A stretch of 64,000 nt of DNA, taken from contig NZ_VUMH01000004.1 in NCBI RefSeq assembly GCF_009696265.1, forward strand, positions 62,001-126,000. Reading direction: 5' to 3'. Position 1 is the stretch's first letter. The number at the start of each line of letters is the position of its first letter. Source of the stretch: Desulfovibrio porci. GTDB lineage: Bacteria > Desulfobacterota > Desulfovibrionia > Desulfovibrionales > Desulfovibrionaceae. The notes below the pieces were generated by a model. That model saw nothing but the letters and a program-made list of their open reading frames with translations. It had not been told where the DNA came from and searched no databases. A program made the position numbers and the translations under genes. Of this stretch, positions 10,147 to 17,819 are shown in pieces.

Positions 10147-10953
10147 TTACACATCCAGAGCCAGGCCCACCGGGCAGTGGTCCGAACCGCGGACGTCGCT
10201 TTCGATCCAGGCGTCGCTGACCGCCGGGACGAGTTCCTCGGATACGAAGAAGTAGTCAATGCGCCAACCGATGTTCTTTTCCCGCGCGCGGGTTTTGTAC
10301 GACCACCAGGAATACTGGTCCGGCGCCTCACCGTGCACCTTGCGGAAGGTGTCCACGTAGCCCAGGGCCGTGAAGCGGTCCAGAAAGGCGCGCTCCTCGG
10401 GCAGAAAACCGGTGTTTTTCACGTTCTGTTTGGGCCGGGCCAGGTCCACGGGCTTGTGGGCAATATTGAAATCGCCGCAGACCACAATGGGTTTGCTTTT
10501 GCGACACTCTTGCGCATAGCTGAGAAAAGCCTCGAAAAAGCCCATCTTGTAGGGCACACGCTTGAAGCGGCCCGTGGGCTTGCCGTTTTCATCCAGTTCC
10601 TCGGCCCCGCCGTTGGGAAAATAGCCGTTGAAAAAATGAAAATCCTGAAATTCCAGATGCAGCAGGCGGCCTTCGCCCTGCCACTGGGGATCGGGCAGCT
10701 CCGCGCGCACGGCCAGAGGCTTCAGCCGACTGAAGACCGCCACCCCGGAATAGCCTTTTTTTACGATGCTTGAGGACCAGTGGGCCTCCCAGCCCGCCGG
10801 GCTGACCAGCTCTTCCTTGAGCTGGTCCGGGTGGGCCTTGGTTTCCTGCAGGGCCACGATCCCGGCGTCGGTGCGCGCGAACCACTCCCATTCCGGCTTG
10901 GCGGAGAGAGCCCGCAGGCCGTTTACATTCCAGGAGACAAGTTTGATGAGCAT
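10147..10953 (-). CDS. xthA: Exodeoxyribonuclease III
   Basis: A 268-residue AP endonuclease/3'-5' exonuclease of base-excision repair. It starts MLIKLVSWNVNGLRA and keeps the metal and catalytic motifs ALQETK, GYSGVAVFS, NGYFPNG, CGDFNIAH and GSDHCPVGL (the last with the terminal Asp-His pair). ATG 10953 has TGGAGGACAT directly upstream; the frame extends further but without a ribosome site. The length equals that of E. coli XthA. It is divergent from the IMP cyclohydrolase gene. Confidence 0.96.
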   Translation of the reverse strand: MLIKLVSWNVNGLRALSAKPEWEWFARTDAGIVALQETKAHPDQLKEELVSPAGWEAHWSSSIVKKGYSGVAVFSRLKPLAVRAELPDPQWQGEGRLLHLEFQDFHFFNGYFPNGGAEELDENGKPTGRFKRVPYKMGFFEAFLSYAQECRKSKPIVVCGDFNIAHKPVDLARPKQNVKNTGFLPEERAFLDRFTALGYVDTFRKVHGEAPDQYSWWSYKTRAREKNIGWRIDYFFVSEELVPAVSDAWIESDVRGSDHCPVGLALDV

Positions 10954-11159
10954 ATGTCCTCCACAGGCCGCAGCATAGCCAAGGCCGCCGCCGGGGGCAA
11001 GCCGCGCCGGACGGGTGCGCGCCCCATTGCGCGCGCGGCGCTTTTTCGTTACACGAAAGGTGTTGCCGGACAGGCCGCCGAATCCGCCGGATGGCGGTTT
11101 TTCAGGGGCCGCGCGGTCCCTGCCGCCTGTGCCCGGTTCACCTTTGAAGGAGCCCCTGT

Positions 11160-11750
11160 ATGGAAGTTCTGCCAATCCGTCGCGCCATCCTGAGCGTCAC
11201 GGACAAGAGCGGCCTGGTGGATTTCGCCACGTTTCTCACTTCCCGCGACGTGGAGCTGATTTCCACCGGCGGCACCCAGAAAGTGCTGGAAGCGGCGGGC
11301 CTGCCCGTCACCGCCGTCAGCACGGTGACCGGCTTTCCGGAAATCCTGGGCGGCCGGGTCAAGACCCTGCACCCCAAAATCCACGCGGGCATCCTGGCCA
11401 ACAAGGATGACCCCTTCCACATGCAGACCCTGGCCGAAAAAGGCATCCGCCCCTTTGATCTGGTCTGCGTCAATCTCTACGACTTCGCCGGAGCGGTGGA
11501 GCGCCACCTTTCCCTGGAAGACGCCGTGGAGGAAATCGACATCGGCGGCCCCTGCATGCTGCGCGCGGCGGCCAAAAATTTCCACAGCGTCCTGGTACTG
11601 CCCTCGCCCCAGTGGTACGGCGCGGCCATGGACGAACTGCGCCAGCACGAGATGAGCGTGAGCCTTAACTTCCGGCAGATCATGGCTTCGCGGGCTTTTG
11701 AGGCCACGTCGCGCTACGACGCGCTGATCACCTCCTACCTGCGGCCGTAA
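11160..11750 (+). CDS. purH: Stand-alone IMP cyclohydrolase (N-terminal domain of PurH only)
   Basis: Closes the ring of FAICAR to IMP, the last step of purine synthesis. The 196 residues match only the MGS-like cyclohydrolase half of PurH: AILSVTDKSGLVDFA, ISTGGTQKVLEAAG, GGRVKTLHPKIHAGILA, VCVNLYDF and DIGGPCMLRAAAKNF. The roughly 330-residue AICAR transformylase domain is absent and no remnant follows before hflX, so formyl transfer must be done by another protein. ATG 11160 is preceded by GAAGGAG. The next gene starts 26-47 bases downstream, so co-transcription with hflX is likely. Confidence 0.92.
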   Translation: MEVLPIRRAILSVTDKSGLVDFATFLTSRDVELISTGGTQKVLEAAGLPVTAVSTVTGFPEILGGRVKTLHPKIHAGILANKDDPFHMQTLAEKGIRPFDLVCVNLYDFAGAVERHLSLEDAVEEIDIGGPCMLRAAAKNFHSVLVLPSPQWYGAAMDELRQHEMSVSLNFRQIMASRAFEATSRYDALITSYLRP

Positions 11751-11797
11751 TCCGCATACTGCAAGGAAGGCGCACCATTCCCAAGCCAGAAGGCAAT

Positions 11798-13447
11798 GTG
11801 CAGGGGCTCAAGCCGAGCCAGCTCAACGCTCTGAACCGTCTGTTCAACCGCCGTTTTCCGGCGGCGGACGTCTACACCACCGAGCAGGCCCGCGAGCTGG
11901 CTCTCCTGTCGCGCGCGTTGGGCCGCCAACTGGGCCTGCTCATCGACCGCAAGGGCCGGGTGCAGATGGTCCTGGTGGGCCAAGCGGGCAGCATCCTGAT
12001 TCCCGAGCTGCCGCGCGGGCGGACCGGGCAGGAACGCCTGCGCGGCCTGCGCCTGCTGCACACCCATCTTTCCCCGGACGGCGTCAGCCAGGAAGACCTT
12101 ATGGACATGCTCTTCCTGCGGCTGGACGCGGTCATCGCCCTGAGCGTGAACCCCACGGGCGATCCCGTGCAATGGCAGGCCGCTCATTTGCTGCCTTCCG
12201 GCGCGGCGGACAAGCCCTACCATCTGGACGCGCCGCAGCCCTGGGACCGCACTGCCGCGCAATTCGCGGCCACAGCCGAGGCTCTGGAGGAAGAGCTGGC
12301 CCGGCGCGGCGAAGACGCGCGGGAAGCCGTGGACGCGCCGCGCGCCCTGCTGGTTTCCGTGGCGGCCCAGCCCCGCGTTCTGCAGGAGCGCAATCTGGAC
12401 GAACTGGCCGAACTGGCCCGCACCGCCGGGCTGACCGTGGCCGGGCGTATGGTTCAGCGCGTGGCCCAGGTCAACCCGCGCCTGATTCTGGGCAAGGGCA
12501 AGGTGGCGGAACTGGAGGTGCTGGCCCTGCAGGGCCGCGCGGGCATGCTGATCTTCGACGGCGAACTTTCGCCCGCCCAGCTGCACAATCTGGCTGACAT
12601 CACCGAGCGCAAGGTTATTGACCGCACCCAGCTCATTCTGGACATTTTCGCCCAGCATGCCGTGAGCAGGGCGGGCAAACTCCAGGTGGAGCTGGCCCAG
12701 TTGCGCTATACCCAGCCGCGTCTGGTGGGCAAAAACCGGGCCATGGACCGGCTCATGGGCGGCATCGGCGGACGCGGCCCCGGCGAAACCAAGCTGGAGA
12801 CGGACCGCCGCAAAAGCCGCGAGCGCATGGCGCGCATCCGCAAGGAACTGGACCAGTTGCGGCGGCAGCGCGCCTTCACCCGGGCCCGCCGCTCGCGCCA
12901 GGGCATCCCCCTGGCCGCCCTGGTGGGTTACACCAATGCGGGCAAGTCCACCCTGCTGAACACCCTGACCCGCTCGGAAGTGCTGGCGGAAAACAAGCTG
13001 TTCGCCACGCTGGACCCCACCACGCGGCGGCTGCGCTTTCCGGCGGAACGGGAGATCATTCTGGCTGATACCGTGGGCTTTATCCGCAATCTGCCCAAAG
13101 AACTCACGGATGCCTTCCGCGCCACACTGGAAGAGCTGGAGGCCGCCGATCTGCTGGTGCATGTGGCTGACGCCTCGCATCCCGACCTGCTCCAGCAGAT
13201 CACGGCAGTGGAAACCATTCTGGCCGACATGGAACTGGACCGCGTGCCGCGCCTGCTGGTGCTCAACAAGTGGGATCAGCTCGCTGTGCCGGCACGGGCC
13301 GAACTGGCCGACGCCTTTCCCCTGGCCCTGCCTATCTCGGCCAAAAGCGGGGACGGCCTCGCCCCGCTGCTGGAACGCCTGGAAAGCGATCTGCTGATCC
13401 GGACCGGACCGCCCGTCATTGCGGATCTGCCCTTCTCCCTGAACTGA
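11798..13447 (+). CDS. hflX: Ribosome-associated GTPase HflX
   Basis: A 549-residue GTPase that binds and splits stalled 50S/70S ribosomes. The N-terminal HflX domain includes NPRLILGKGKVAELE and FDGELSPAQLHNL. It is followed by the glycine-rich GGIGGRGPGETKLETDRR and the G domain: P-loop GYTNAGKST, DPTTRR (G2), DTVGFIRNLP (G3) and NKWD (G4). It is longer than E. coli HflX (426) because of an extra N-terminal region of about 190 residues, as in other long HflX proteins. GTG 11798 has GAAGG only 4 bases upstream. An in-frame ATT at 11777 has the better-spaced AAGGAAGG and adds IPKPEGN, so the true start is uncertain. Confidence 0.93.
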   Translation: MQGLKPSQLNALNRLFNRRFPAADVYTTEQARELALLSRALGRQLGLLIDRKGRVQMVLVGQAGSILIPELPRGRTGQERLRGLRLLHTHLSPDGVSQEDLMDMLFLRLDAVIALSVNPTGDPVQWQAAHLLPSGAADKPYHLDAPQPWDRTAAQFAATAEALEEELARRGEDAREAVDAPRALLVSVAAQPRVLQERNLDELAELARTAGLTVAGRMVQRVAQVNPRLILGKGKVAELEVLALQGRAGMLIFDGELSPAQLHNLADITERKVIDRTQLILDIFAQHAVSRAGKLQVELAQLRYTQPRLVGKNRAMDRLMGGIGGRGPGETKLETDRRKSRERMARIRKELDQLRRQRAFTRARRSRQGIPLAALVGYTNAGKSTLLNTLTRSEVLAENKLFATLDPTTRRLRFPAEREIILADTVGFIRNLPKELTDAFRATLEELEAADLLVHVADASHPDLLQQITAVETILADMELDRVPRLLVLNKWDQLAVPARAELADAFPLALPISAKSGDGLAPLLERLESDLLIRTGPPVIADLPFSLN

Positions 13448-13585
13448 CGTTCTTCCCGCCACGCTTTCCCGGCAGGGGCAAAGGCCCGGCTGCCCGCCAG
13501 GCCTCGGTCCTCGGGCCGGATATCTTCTTCTTGCCGTCGTCCATACACCCTGTTATGAAAATTTTTTTTCATAAATGATTGACGT

Positions 13586-13620
13586 GTTCTTTTTTTCTCT
13601 ATAAATGAAAAAAAAAGAAC
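13586..13620. promoter_or_regulatory. A/T-rich inverted repeat, candidate RpiR operator
   Basis: GTTCTTTTTTTC and GAAAAAAAAAGAAC form an inverted repeat around a central TATAAAT, ending 10 bases before the regulator gene. The central TATAAAT could be the -10 box, so a bound protein would block the promoter. RpiR-type regulators usually recognise such T-rich/A-rich dyads; autoregulation is inferred. Confidence 0.5.
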
Positions 13621-13630
13621 ATAAAATACA

Positions 13631-14521
13631 ATGGTGAATGAAATGGTTCAAAAATTGCTCGACGAAATCAAAACCGCCATCCCGACCCTGCCCGCCCTGC
13701 AAAAAAAAGTGGGCATCTTCATCTGCGAACATCCCCAAATGCTGGGCCTGCTTTCTCTCTCGGAATTCGCCGAACGCATCGGCGTTTCGCGGCCCACGGT
13801 AAGCCGTTTCTGCCGCTCCCTGGGCTACAAGGGCTTTCTGGAATTCTCCCGCTCGGTGCAGCGCGTCATTGAAGATGACATTTCCCACGCGGGCTTTTTC
13901 CGCCACGCCTACGCGCAGAATGCCTGCGCCGCCGCTGGCGGCGTCGCCCACGCCGTGGTGGAGCGGGACATGATCAACATGCACAAGCTGCTCAACAATC
14001 TTCCCGCCGAGGCCATCAGCCGCTGCGTCAAAAAAATGCGGGAATGCGTTTCCATCAGTGTTGTGGGCAGAATGAGCGCCTATCCCTTTGCCGTGTATTT
14101 TGAACAGCTTCTGGCGAAAATCAGCGACAAGGTCTGCTCCCTCAGCGGTTCCGACGTCATGCAGGCCGCCGCCATTTCACGGTTGGACGAACACAGCCTG
14201 GTGTTCTGCATCGCCTTTCCGCGCTATTCGCGCGTGGCGGTGGACCTGGCCGCCCAGGCCAAACGCAGAAAGGCCGTGGTGGTAGGCATCACCAACAGCG
14301 AATTTTCTCCTCTGGCTCCCCTGAGCGACATCCTTTTCACGCTGGATGTGGACATCGTGTCGTATATCGACCTCATGGGGCCGGTCATGGCCCTGATCAA
14401 CATTCTCTGCGTCGAGTTCGGGCATGCCCAGTACACGGCCACGGAACAGCGCCTGCGCGATTACGACGCTCTGGTCGAGGAATCCTTTTTTCTGCGCAAC
14501 GCCACGCACGCCAAACACTAA
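13631..14521 (+). CDS. RpiR-family transcriptional regulator (HTH + SIS)
   Basis: A 296-residue regulator. The N-terminal HTH_6 domain covers about 1-78 (LSLSEFAERIGVSRPTVSRFCRSLGYKGF). A SIS sugar-phosphate-type domain lies at about 125-265 (ISVVGRMSAYPFAVYFEQLLA, LVFCIAFPRYSRVAVDLAAQAK, VVVGITNSEFSPLAPLSDILF). ATG 13631 has no clear ribosome site; ATG 13643 (MVQKLL) is an alternative. It is the first gene of a collinear run with RidA, TRAP permeases, TRAP binding protein and an MmgE/PrpD enzyme, so it probably controls that operon. Not all SIS domains in this family bind sugar phosphates, so the effector may be the transported acid. Confidence 0.9.
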   Translation: MVNEMVQKLLDEIKTAIPTLPALQKKVGIFICEHPQMLGLLSLSEFAERIGVSRPTVSRFCRSLGYKGFLEFSRSVQRVIEDDISHAGFFRHAYAQNACAAAGGVAHAVVERDMINMHKLLNNLPAEAISRCVKKMRECVSISVVGRMSAYPFAVYFEQLLAKISDKVCSLSGSDVMQAAAISRLDEHSLVFCIAFPRYSRVAVDLAAQAKRRKAVVVGITNSEFSPLAPLSDILFTLDVDIVSYIDLMGPVMALINILCVEFGHAQYTATEQRLRDYDALVEESFFLRNATHAKH

Positions 14522-14533
14522 AGGAATTTCGCC

Positions 14534-14809
14534 ATGAAAGTCACTGTCACCGCCCCGGACGCGCCCGCCGCCATCGGCCCGTACAGCCATGCCGTCATTC
14601 ACAATGGTCTGCTGCTGACATCGGGGCAGATCGGGGTCGACCCGTCCACAGGCCGGATGGCCGGTCCCGATGCCGCCGTGAATGAGGAATACAAAAACTA
14701 TTTCATGTCGGGCTACCCGGCGCGCTGCTGTGTGGCCACAACGGCCATGGCCCTGAACGCCAAGGTGGAAATTGAACTCCTGGCGGCGGTATCGCCCCGG
14801 AAGGGTTGA
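14534..14809 (+). CDS. RidA/YjgF-family protein with an internal deletion
   Basis: RidA proteins hydrolyse reactive enamines/imines such as 2-aminoacrylate and are normally 125-130 residues long; this one has 91. The N-terminus is standard (APAAIGPYSHAVIHNGLLLTSGQIGVDPSTGRMAG) and so is the C-terminus (AAVNEEYKNYF, then YPARCCV and KVEIELLAAV), including the Arg and Glu of the active site. The middle 35 or so residues, which normally hold the Q-T-x-x-x-L-x-N-L helix and V-K-x-T-V-F-L strand, are missing. The junction is in frame near residue 47. ATG 14534 follows AAGGAA. It lies 12 bases after the regulator gene. It may be a dead remnant or an altered fold. Confidence 0.8.
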   Translation: MKVTVTAPDAPAAIGPYSHAVIHNGLLLTSGQIGVDPSTGRMAGPDAAVNEEYKNYFMSGYPARCCVATTAMALNAKVEIELLAAVSPRKG

Positions 14810-14853
14810 GGATTCACGCGCTCCGGCGCCGCACAAGGCACAAGGGGGGTCTT

Positions 14854-15342
14854 ATGGAACGTGTCTTCCGCTGTCTGCTCACTTTTCTGCTCTGTCTGGT
14901 GGCCGCCATGGAATGCCTGCAGGTTCTCCTGCGCTACATTCTGGAAATGCCCATCATGTGGCTGGACGAATCCATCATCTTTCCGGCGGTCTGGCTGTAC
15001 ATGCTGGGCTGTGCCAACGCCTCGCGCGAAAATACGCAGATCGTGGCGAAAATCCTGCCGGTCTTCTTTTCAGGCCCCCGGCAGACGGCGTTTTTCGACC
15101 TGTGCGCGCAGTGCTTCAGCGCCGTGATTTCCTGCTGGCTCACCTGGTATGCCGTGGAATATTTCTTCTACACCTTCGAGGCGGACAGAAAGACCGGCTA
15201 CCTTTTCCTCCCCATGACCATCGGTGAAACCGCCCTGTGCGCGGGCATGCTGCTCGTCACCTGGTACACCCTGCTCCAGCTCGCCAGAAGCGCCCGGCGC
15301 ATGCGGGCGTTGCTTCAAAAGGGGAAACCGCTATGCTCGTAG
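14854..15342 (+). CDS. dctQ: TRAP transporter small permease (DctQ-type)
   Basis: A 162-residue inner-membrane protein with four predicted transmembrane helices (about 5-25, 42-60, 85-105 and 125-145). It has the DctQ signature around EMPIMWLDESIIFPAVWLY, where the family has W-x-E-E-x-A-R-x. It pairs with the large permease and binding protein that follow, giving an ion-gradient-driven TRAP importer. ATG 14854 has an AGGGGGG ribosome site. Its last 10 bases overlap the next gene. Confidence 0.88.
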   Translation: MERVFRCLLTFLLCLVAAMECLQVLLRYILEMPIMWLDESIIFPAVWLYMLGCANASRENTQIVAKILPVFFSGPRQTAFFDLCAQCFSAVISCWLTWYAVEYFFYTFEADRKTGYLFLPMTIGETALCAGMLLVTWYTLLQLARSARRMRALLQKGKPLCS

Positions 15343-16634
15343 ATCTCGTTATCAGCATCGCCATTCTGGTTTTCCTGCTGTCCTTCGGCACGCCGCTGCC
15401 CTTCTGCTTTGGCGGCGCGCTCATGTACATGGTGCTTTGCACAGACATCGGCAGCATGAGCGGCATGTACCTCTGGGGCTTTGAACAGCTTATCAATCCC
15501 GTGCTGCTCTGCATTCCGCTGTTTGTCTTCGCGGGCAACCTCATGAGCGAAAGCGGCATCGCCGACGCCCTGCTGCGCCTGTGCAATCTGCTGCTGGGGC
15601 GCTTCAAGGGGGCTCTGGGCTCCGTGGCGGTGGTGGCCTGCGCCATCATCGGCGCCATCTCCGGCAGCGGCCTCACCGGCGTGGCCGCCACCGGGCCGCT
15701 GCTCATCCCGCGCATGGAAGCGCAGGGCTACGACCGGGCGTATGCCACGGCCCTTATCGCCAACGCCTCGGTGCTGGGGCTGCTCATCCCGCCGAGCATC
15801 AATATGGTGGTCTACGGATGGGTCACGGAAACGTCCATCCTGGCCTGCTTTCTTTCCACGCTTCTGCCGGGCCTGATTCTCATGCTGGTTTTCTGCGTGG
15901 TGAACAGCTGTTACGTCCGGCGGCGGCCCATCCGCGTTTCCAGCGAGTCTTTCGGCCAGGCCGTGAAAAAACTGCCGAAAACCGGCCTGGCGGCCCTGCC
16001 CGCCCTGATGATGCCCGTCATCATCCTCGGCGGGATTTACGGCGGCATCATGACGCCAACCGAATCCGCCGCCGTGGCCTGCGCCTACGCCATCCCCGTG
16101 GGTCTGTTCGTTTACCGGGGCCTCCGGCCCGGGGCCATCAGCATGGCCGCCAAGGAATCGGCCACGGCGGTGGGTTCCATCATGGTCATGGTCCTTTTCG
16201 GGCTCATGCTCAGCCAGCAATTCGTCTTCGGCGGCCTGCCGCAGGAACTGGCCGATTTTCTGCTCGGCGTCACGCAGAACAAGGCCGTCCTGCTGTTGCT
16301 GATCAACGCCGTGCTCATCTTCGTCGGCATGATCCTCAACGACGTGACGGGCATCCTGCTGATGTCGCCCCTGCTGCTGCCTCTGGTCAAGGCCATGGGC
16401 ATCCATCCCGTGCATTTCGCGGCCATTATCGGCGTCAACCTTTCCATGGGCACGCTGACCCCGCCTTTCGCGGGCATTCTCTATTTCAGCATGCGCATCG
16501 GCAAGGTGGAATTCGCGGACATCGTGGGCCCCGTGATGCTGCTGCTCTGCCTCGGCTACATCCCCATGTGCTTTCTGGTGACTTTTTATGAGCCCCTGGC
16601 CATGTGGCTGCCGCGGTTCTTCGGGCTCGTCTGA
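15333..16634 (+). CDS. dctM: TRAP transporter large permease (DctM-type)
   Basis: A 433-residue membrane protein of about 12 helices, the translocation subunit of the TRAP system. Family sequences include PLFVFAGNLMSESGIADALL, AIIGAISGSGLTGVAATGPLLIP and GLLIPPSINMVVYG. GGIMTPTESAAVACAYA and LTPPFAGILYF lie in the second half. ATG 15333 overlaps the dctQ end by 10 bases, so translation is coupled. The frame extends 5' through dctQ, but those upstream starts lack ribosome sites. Confidence 0.94.
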   Translation: MLVDLVISIAILVFLLSFGTPLPFCFGGALMYMVLCTDIGSMSGMYLWGFEQLINPVLLCIPLFVFAGNLMSESGIADALLRLCNLLLGRFKGALGSVAVVACAIIGAISGSGLTGVAATGPLLIPRMEAQGYDRAYATALIANASVLGLLIPPSINMVVYGWVTETSILACFLSTLLPGLILMLVFCVVNSCYVRRRPIRVSSESFGQAVKKLPKTGLAALPALMMPVIILGGIYGGIMTPTESAAVACAYAIPVGLFVYRGLRPGAISMAAKESATAVGSIMVMVLFGLMLSQQFVFGGLPQELADFLLGVTQNKAVLLLLINAVLIFVGMILNDVTGILLMSPLLLPLVKAMGIHPVHFAAIIGVNLSMGTLTPPFAGILYFSMRIGKVEFADIVGPVMLLLCLGYIPMCFLVTFYEPLAMWLPRFFGLV

Positions 16635-16686
16635 TCTCTCTTCCCCGCGCAAGGGGAAAAACCGCCAACGGACAAGGAGGCTCCAG

Positions 16687-17688
16687 ATGTTCAGGCATTT
16701 CACGGCATTGTTATGCGCGGTCTTGTTGCTCTGCGCGTTCGGCGTCACGCCCGCCTCGGCCGGCAAGGTATGGAAACTGGGGCACACCCTGCCCAAAGAC
16801 ACGCCGGAAGATCTTGCCATTCAGGACTTCGCCCGGCGCGTGGGCGAACTGACCAACGGAGCGATCAAGATCAAGGTTTTTCCGGCCATGCAACTGGGGG
16901 ACTGGACGGTCATGCAGCAACGAGTCTCCATGGGAGGGCTGGAAATGGCCACCCAGCCGCCCAGTTCCCAGGCAGACAAGCGCATCTCGTTCCTCTATTT
17001 CCCCTACCTGTTCAAAAACGTAGCCATGCTGCAAAAAAATCTGGCCGTGGGCGCGCCTTTCCGTACCGCCCTGGATCAGCTCTTCATCGGCCAGAACATC
17101 TATCCCGTCACGTATGTTCCTCTGTTCTTCGGCGGCGTGGGCAGCAAAACACTGCCCAAGGACTGGGACAAACCCGGCGCGCCCAAGGGAATCAAGCTGC
17201 GTGTCCCCAATGATCCCTCGTTCGCCCTGCATGCCGAAAGCATGGGCTACCAGCCCACGCCCATTCCCATGTCCGACACCTTCACCGCCCTGCAAACGGG
17301 CATCGTGGACGGCGTGCTGGGCTTCGGAGCCGTGGGCAACTATGTGAACTACCGCGATCTGGTGAAATATTACATCCCGCTCAACGACTTCATTCAGCTC
17401 TGGCCGGTCATGATCAACCTCAAACTCTGGGAAGGGCTGCCCGAGGCGCAGAAAAAGGCCGTCACCCAAGCCGCCGGAGAGCTTGAAGCCCGTCGCTATG
17501 CCGACTTCACCGCCCTGGACGCCAGTTACCGTTCCAAACTGCAGCAGGCCGGAGTAAGCGTGGTGGATGTGTCGCCGGAAGTGATCGACGCCTTTGCCAA
17601 AGCCGCCAGGGAACAATGCTGGCCCGCCCTGAGCGAAAAAATCGACAAAACGTGGATAAGCAAGGCCCTGGAATCCATCACGGAATAA
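16687..17688 (+). CDS. dctP: TRAP transporter substrate-binding protein (DctP-type)
   Basis: A 333-residue periplasmic binding protein. The signal peptide spans about 1-25 (LLCAVLLLCAFGVTPASAG). The mature part has the DctP pattern: WKLGHTLPKDTPEDLAIQ, VFPAMQLGDWTVMQQRVSMG and GIKLRVPNDPSF, the latter containing the arginine that contacts substrate carboxylate in this family. ALQTGIVDGVLGF follows. ATG 16687 is preceded by AAGGAGG. The substrate cannot be read from sequence; the linked PrpD-like enzyme suggests a carboxylate of the tricarboxylate or imino-acid type. Confidence 0.93.
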   Translation: MFRHFTALLCAVLLLCAFGVTPASAGKVWKLGHTLPKDTPEDLAIQDFARRVGELTNGAIKIKVFPAMQLGDWTVMQQRVSMGGLEMATQPPSSQADKRISFLYFPYLFKNVAMLQKNLAVGAPFRTALDQLFIGQNIYPVTYVPLFFGGVGSKTLPKDWDKPGAPKGIKLRVPNDPSFALHAESMGYQPTPIPMSDTFTALQTGIVDGVLGFGAVGNYVNYRDLVKYYIPLNDFIQLWPVMINLKLWEGLPEAQKKAVTQAAGELEARRYADFTALDASYRSKLQQAGVSVVDVSPEVIDAFAKAAREQCWPALSEKIDKTWISKALESITE

Positions 17689-17819
17689 ACAAATCCCGCA
17701 CCGCGCCGCGTTCGCAAGAAATTCCGGACGCGGCGCGGGCGGACACCGCAAGCATTTTGATTCATGCAGCCGCCGGGACACATTTGAAACGAAACGGCCC
17801 CGCCATAAAGGATGCTCCC

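Noticed and set aside
17616-17819. Upstream extension of the MmgE/PrpD gene
   Set aside because: Overlaps dctP out of frame and lacks a ribosome site; the family start is matched at 17820.
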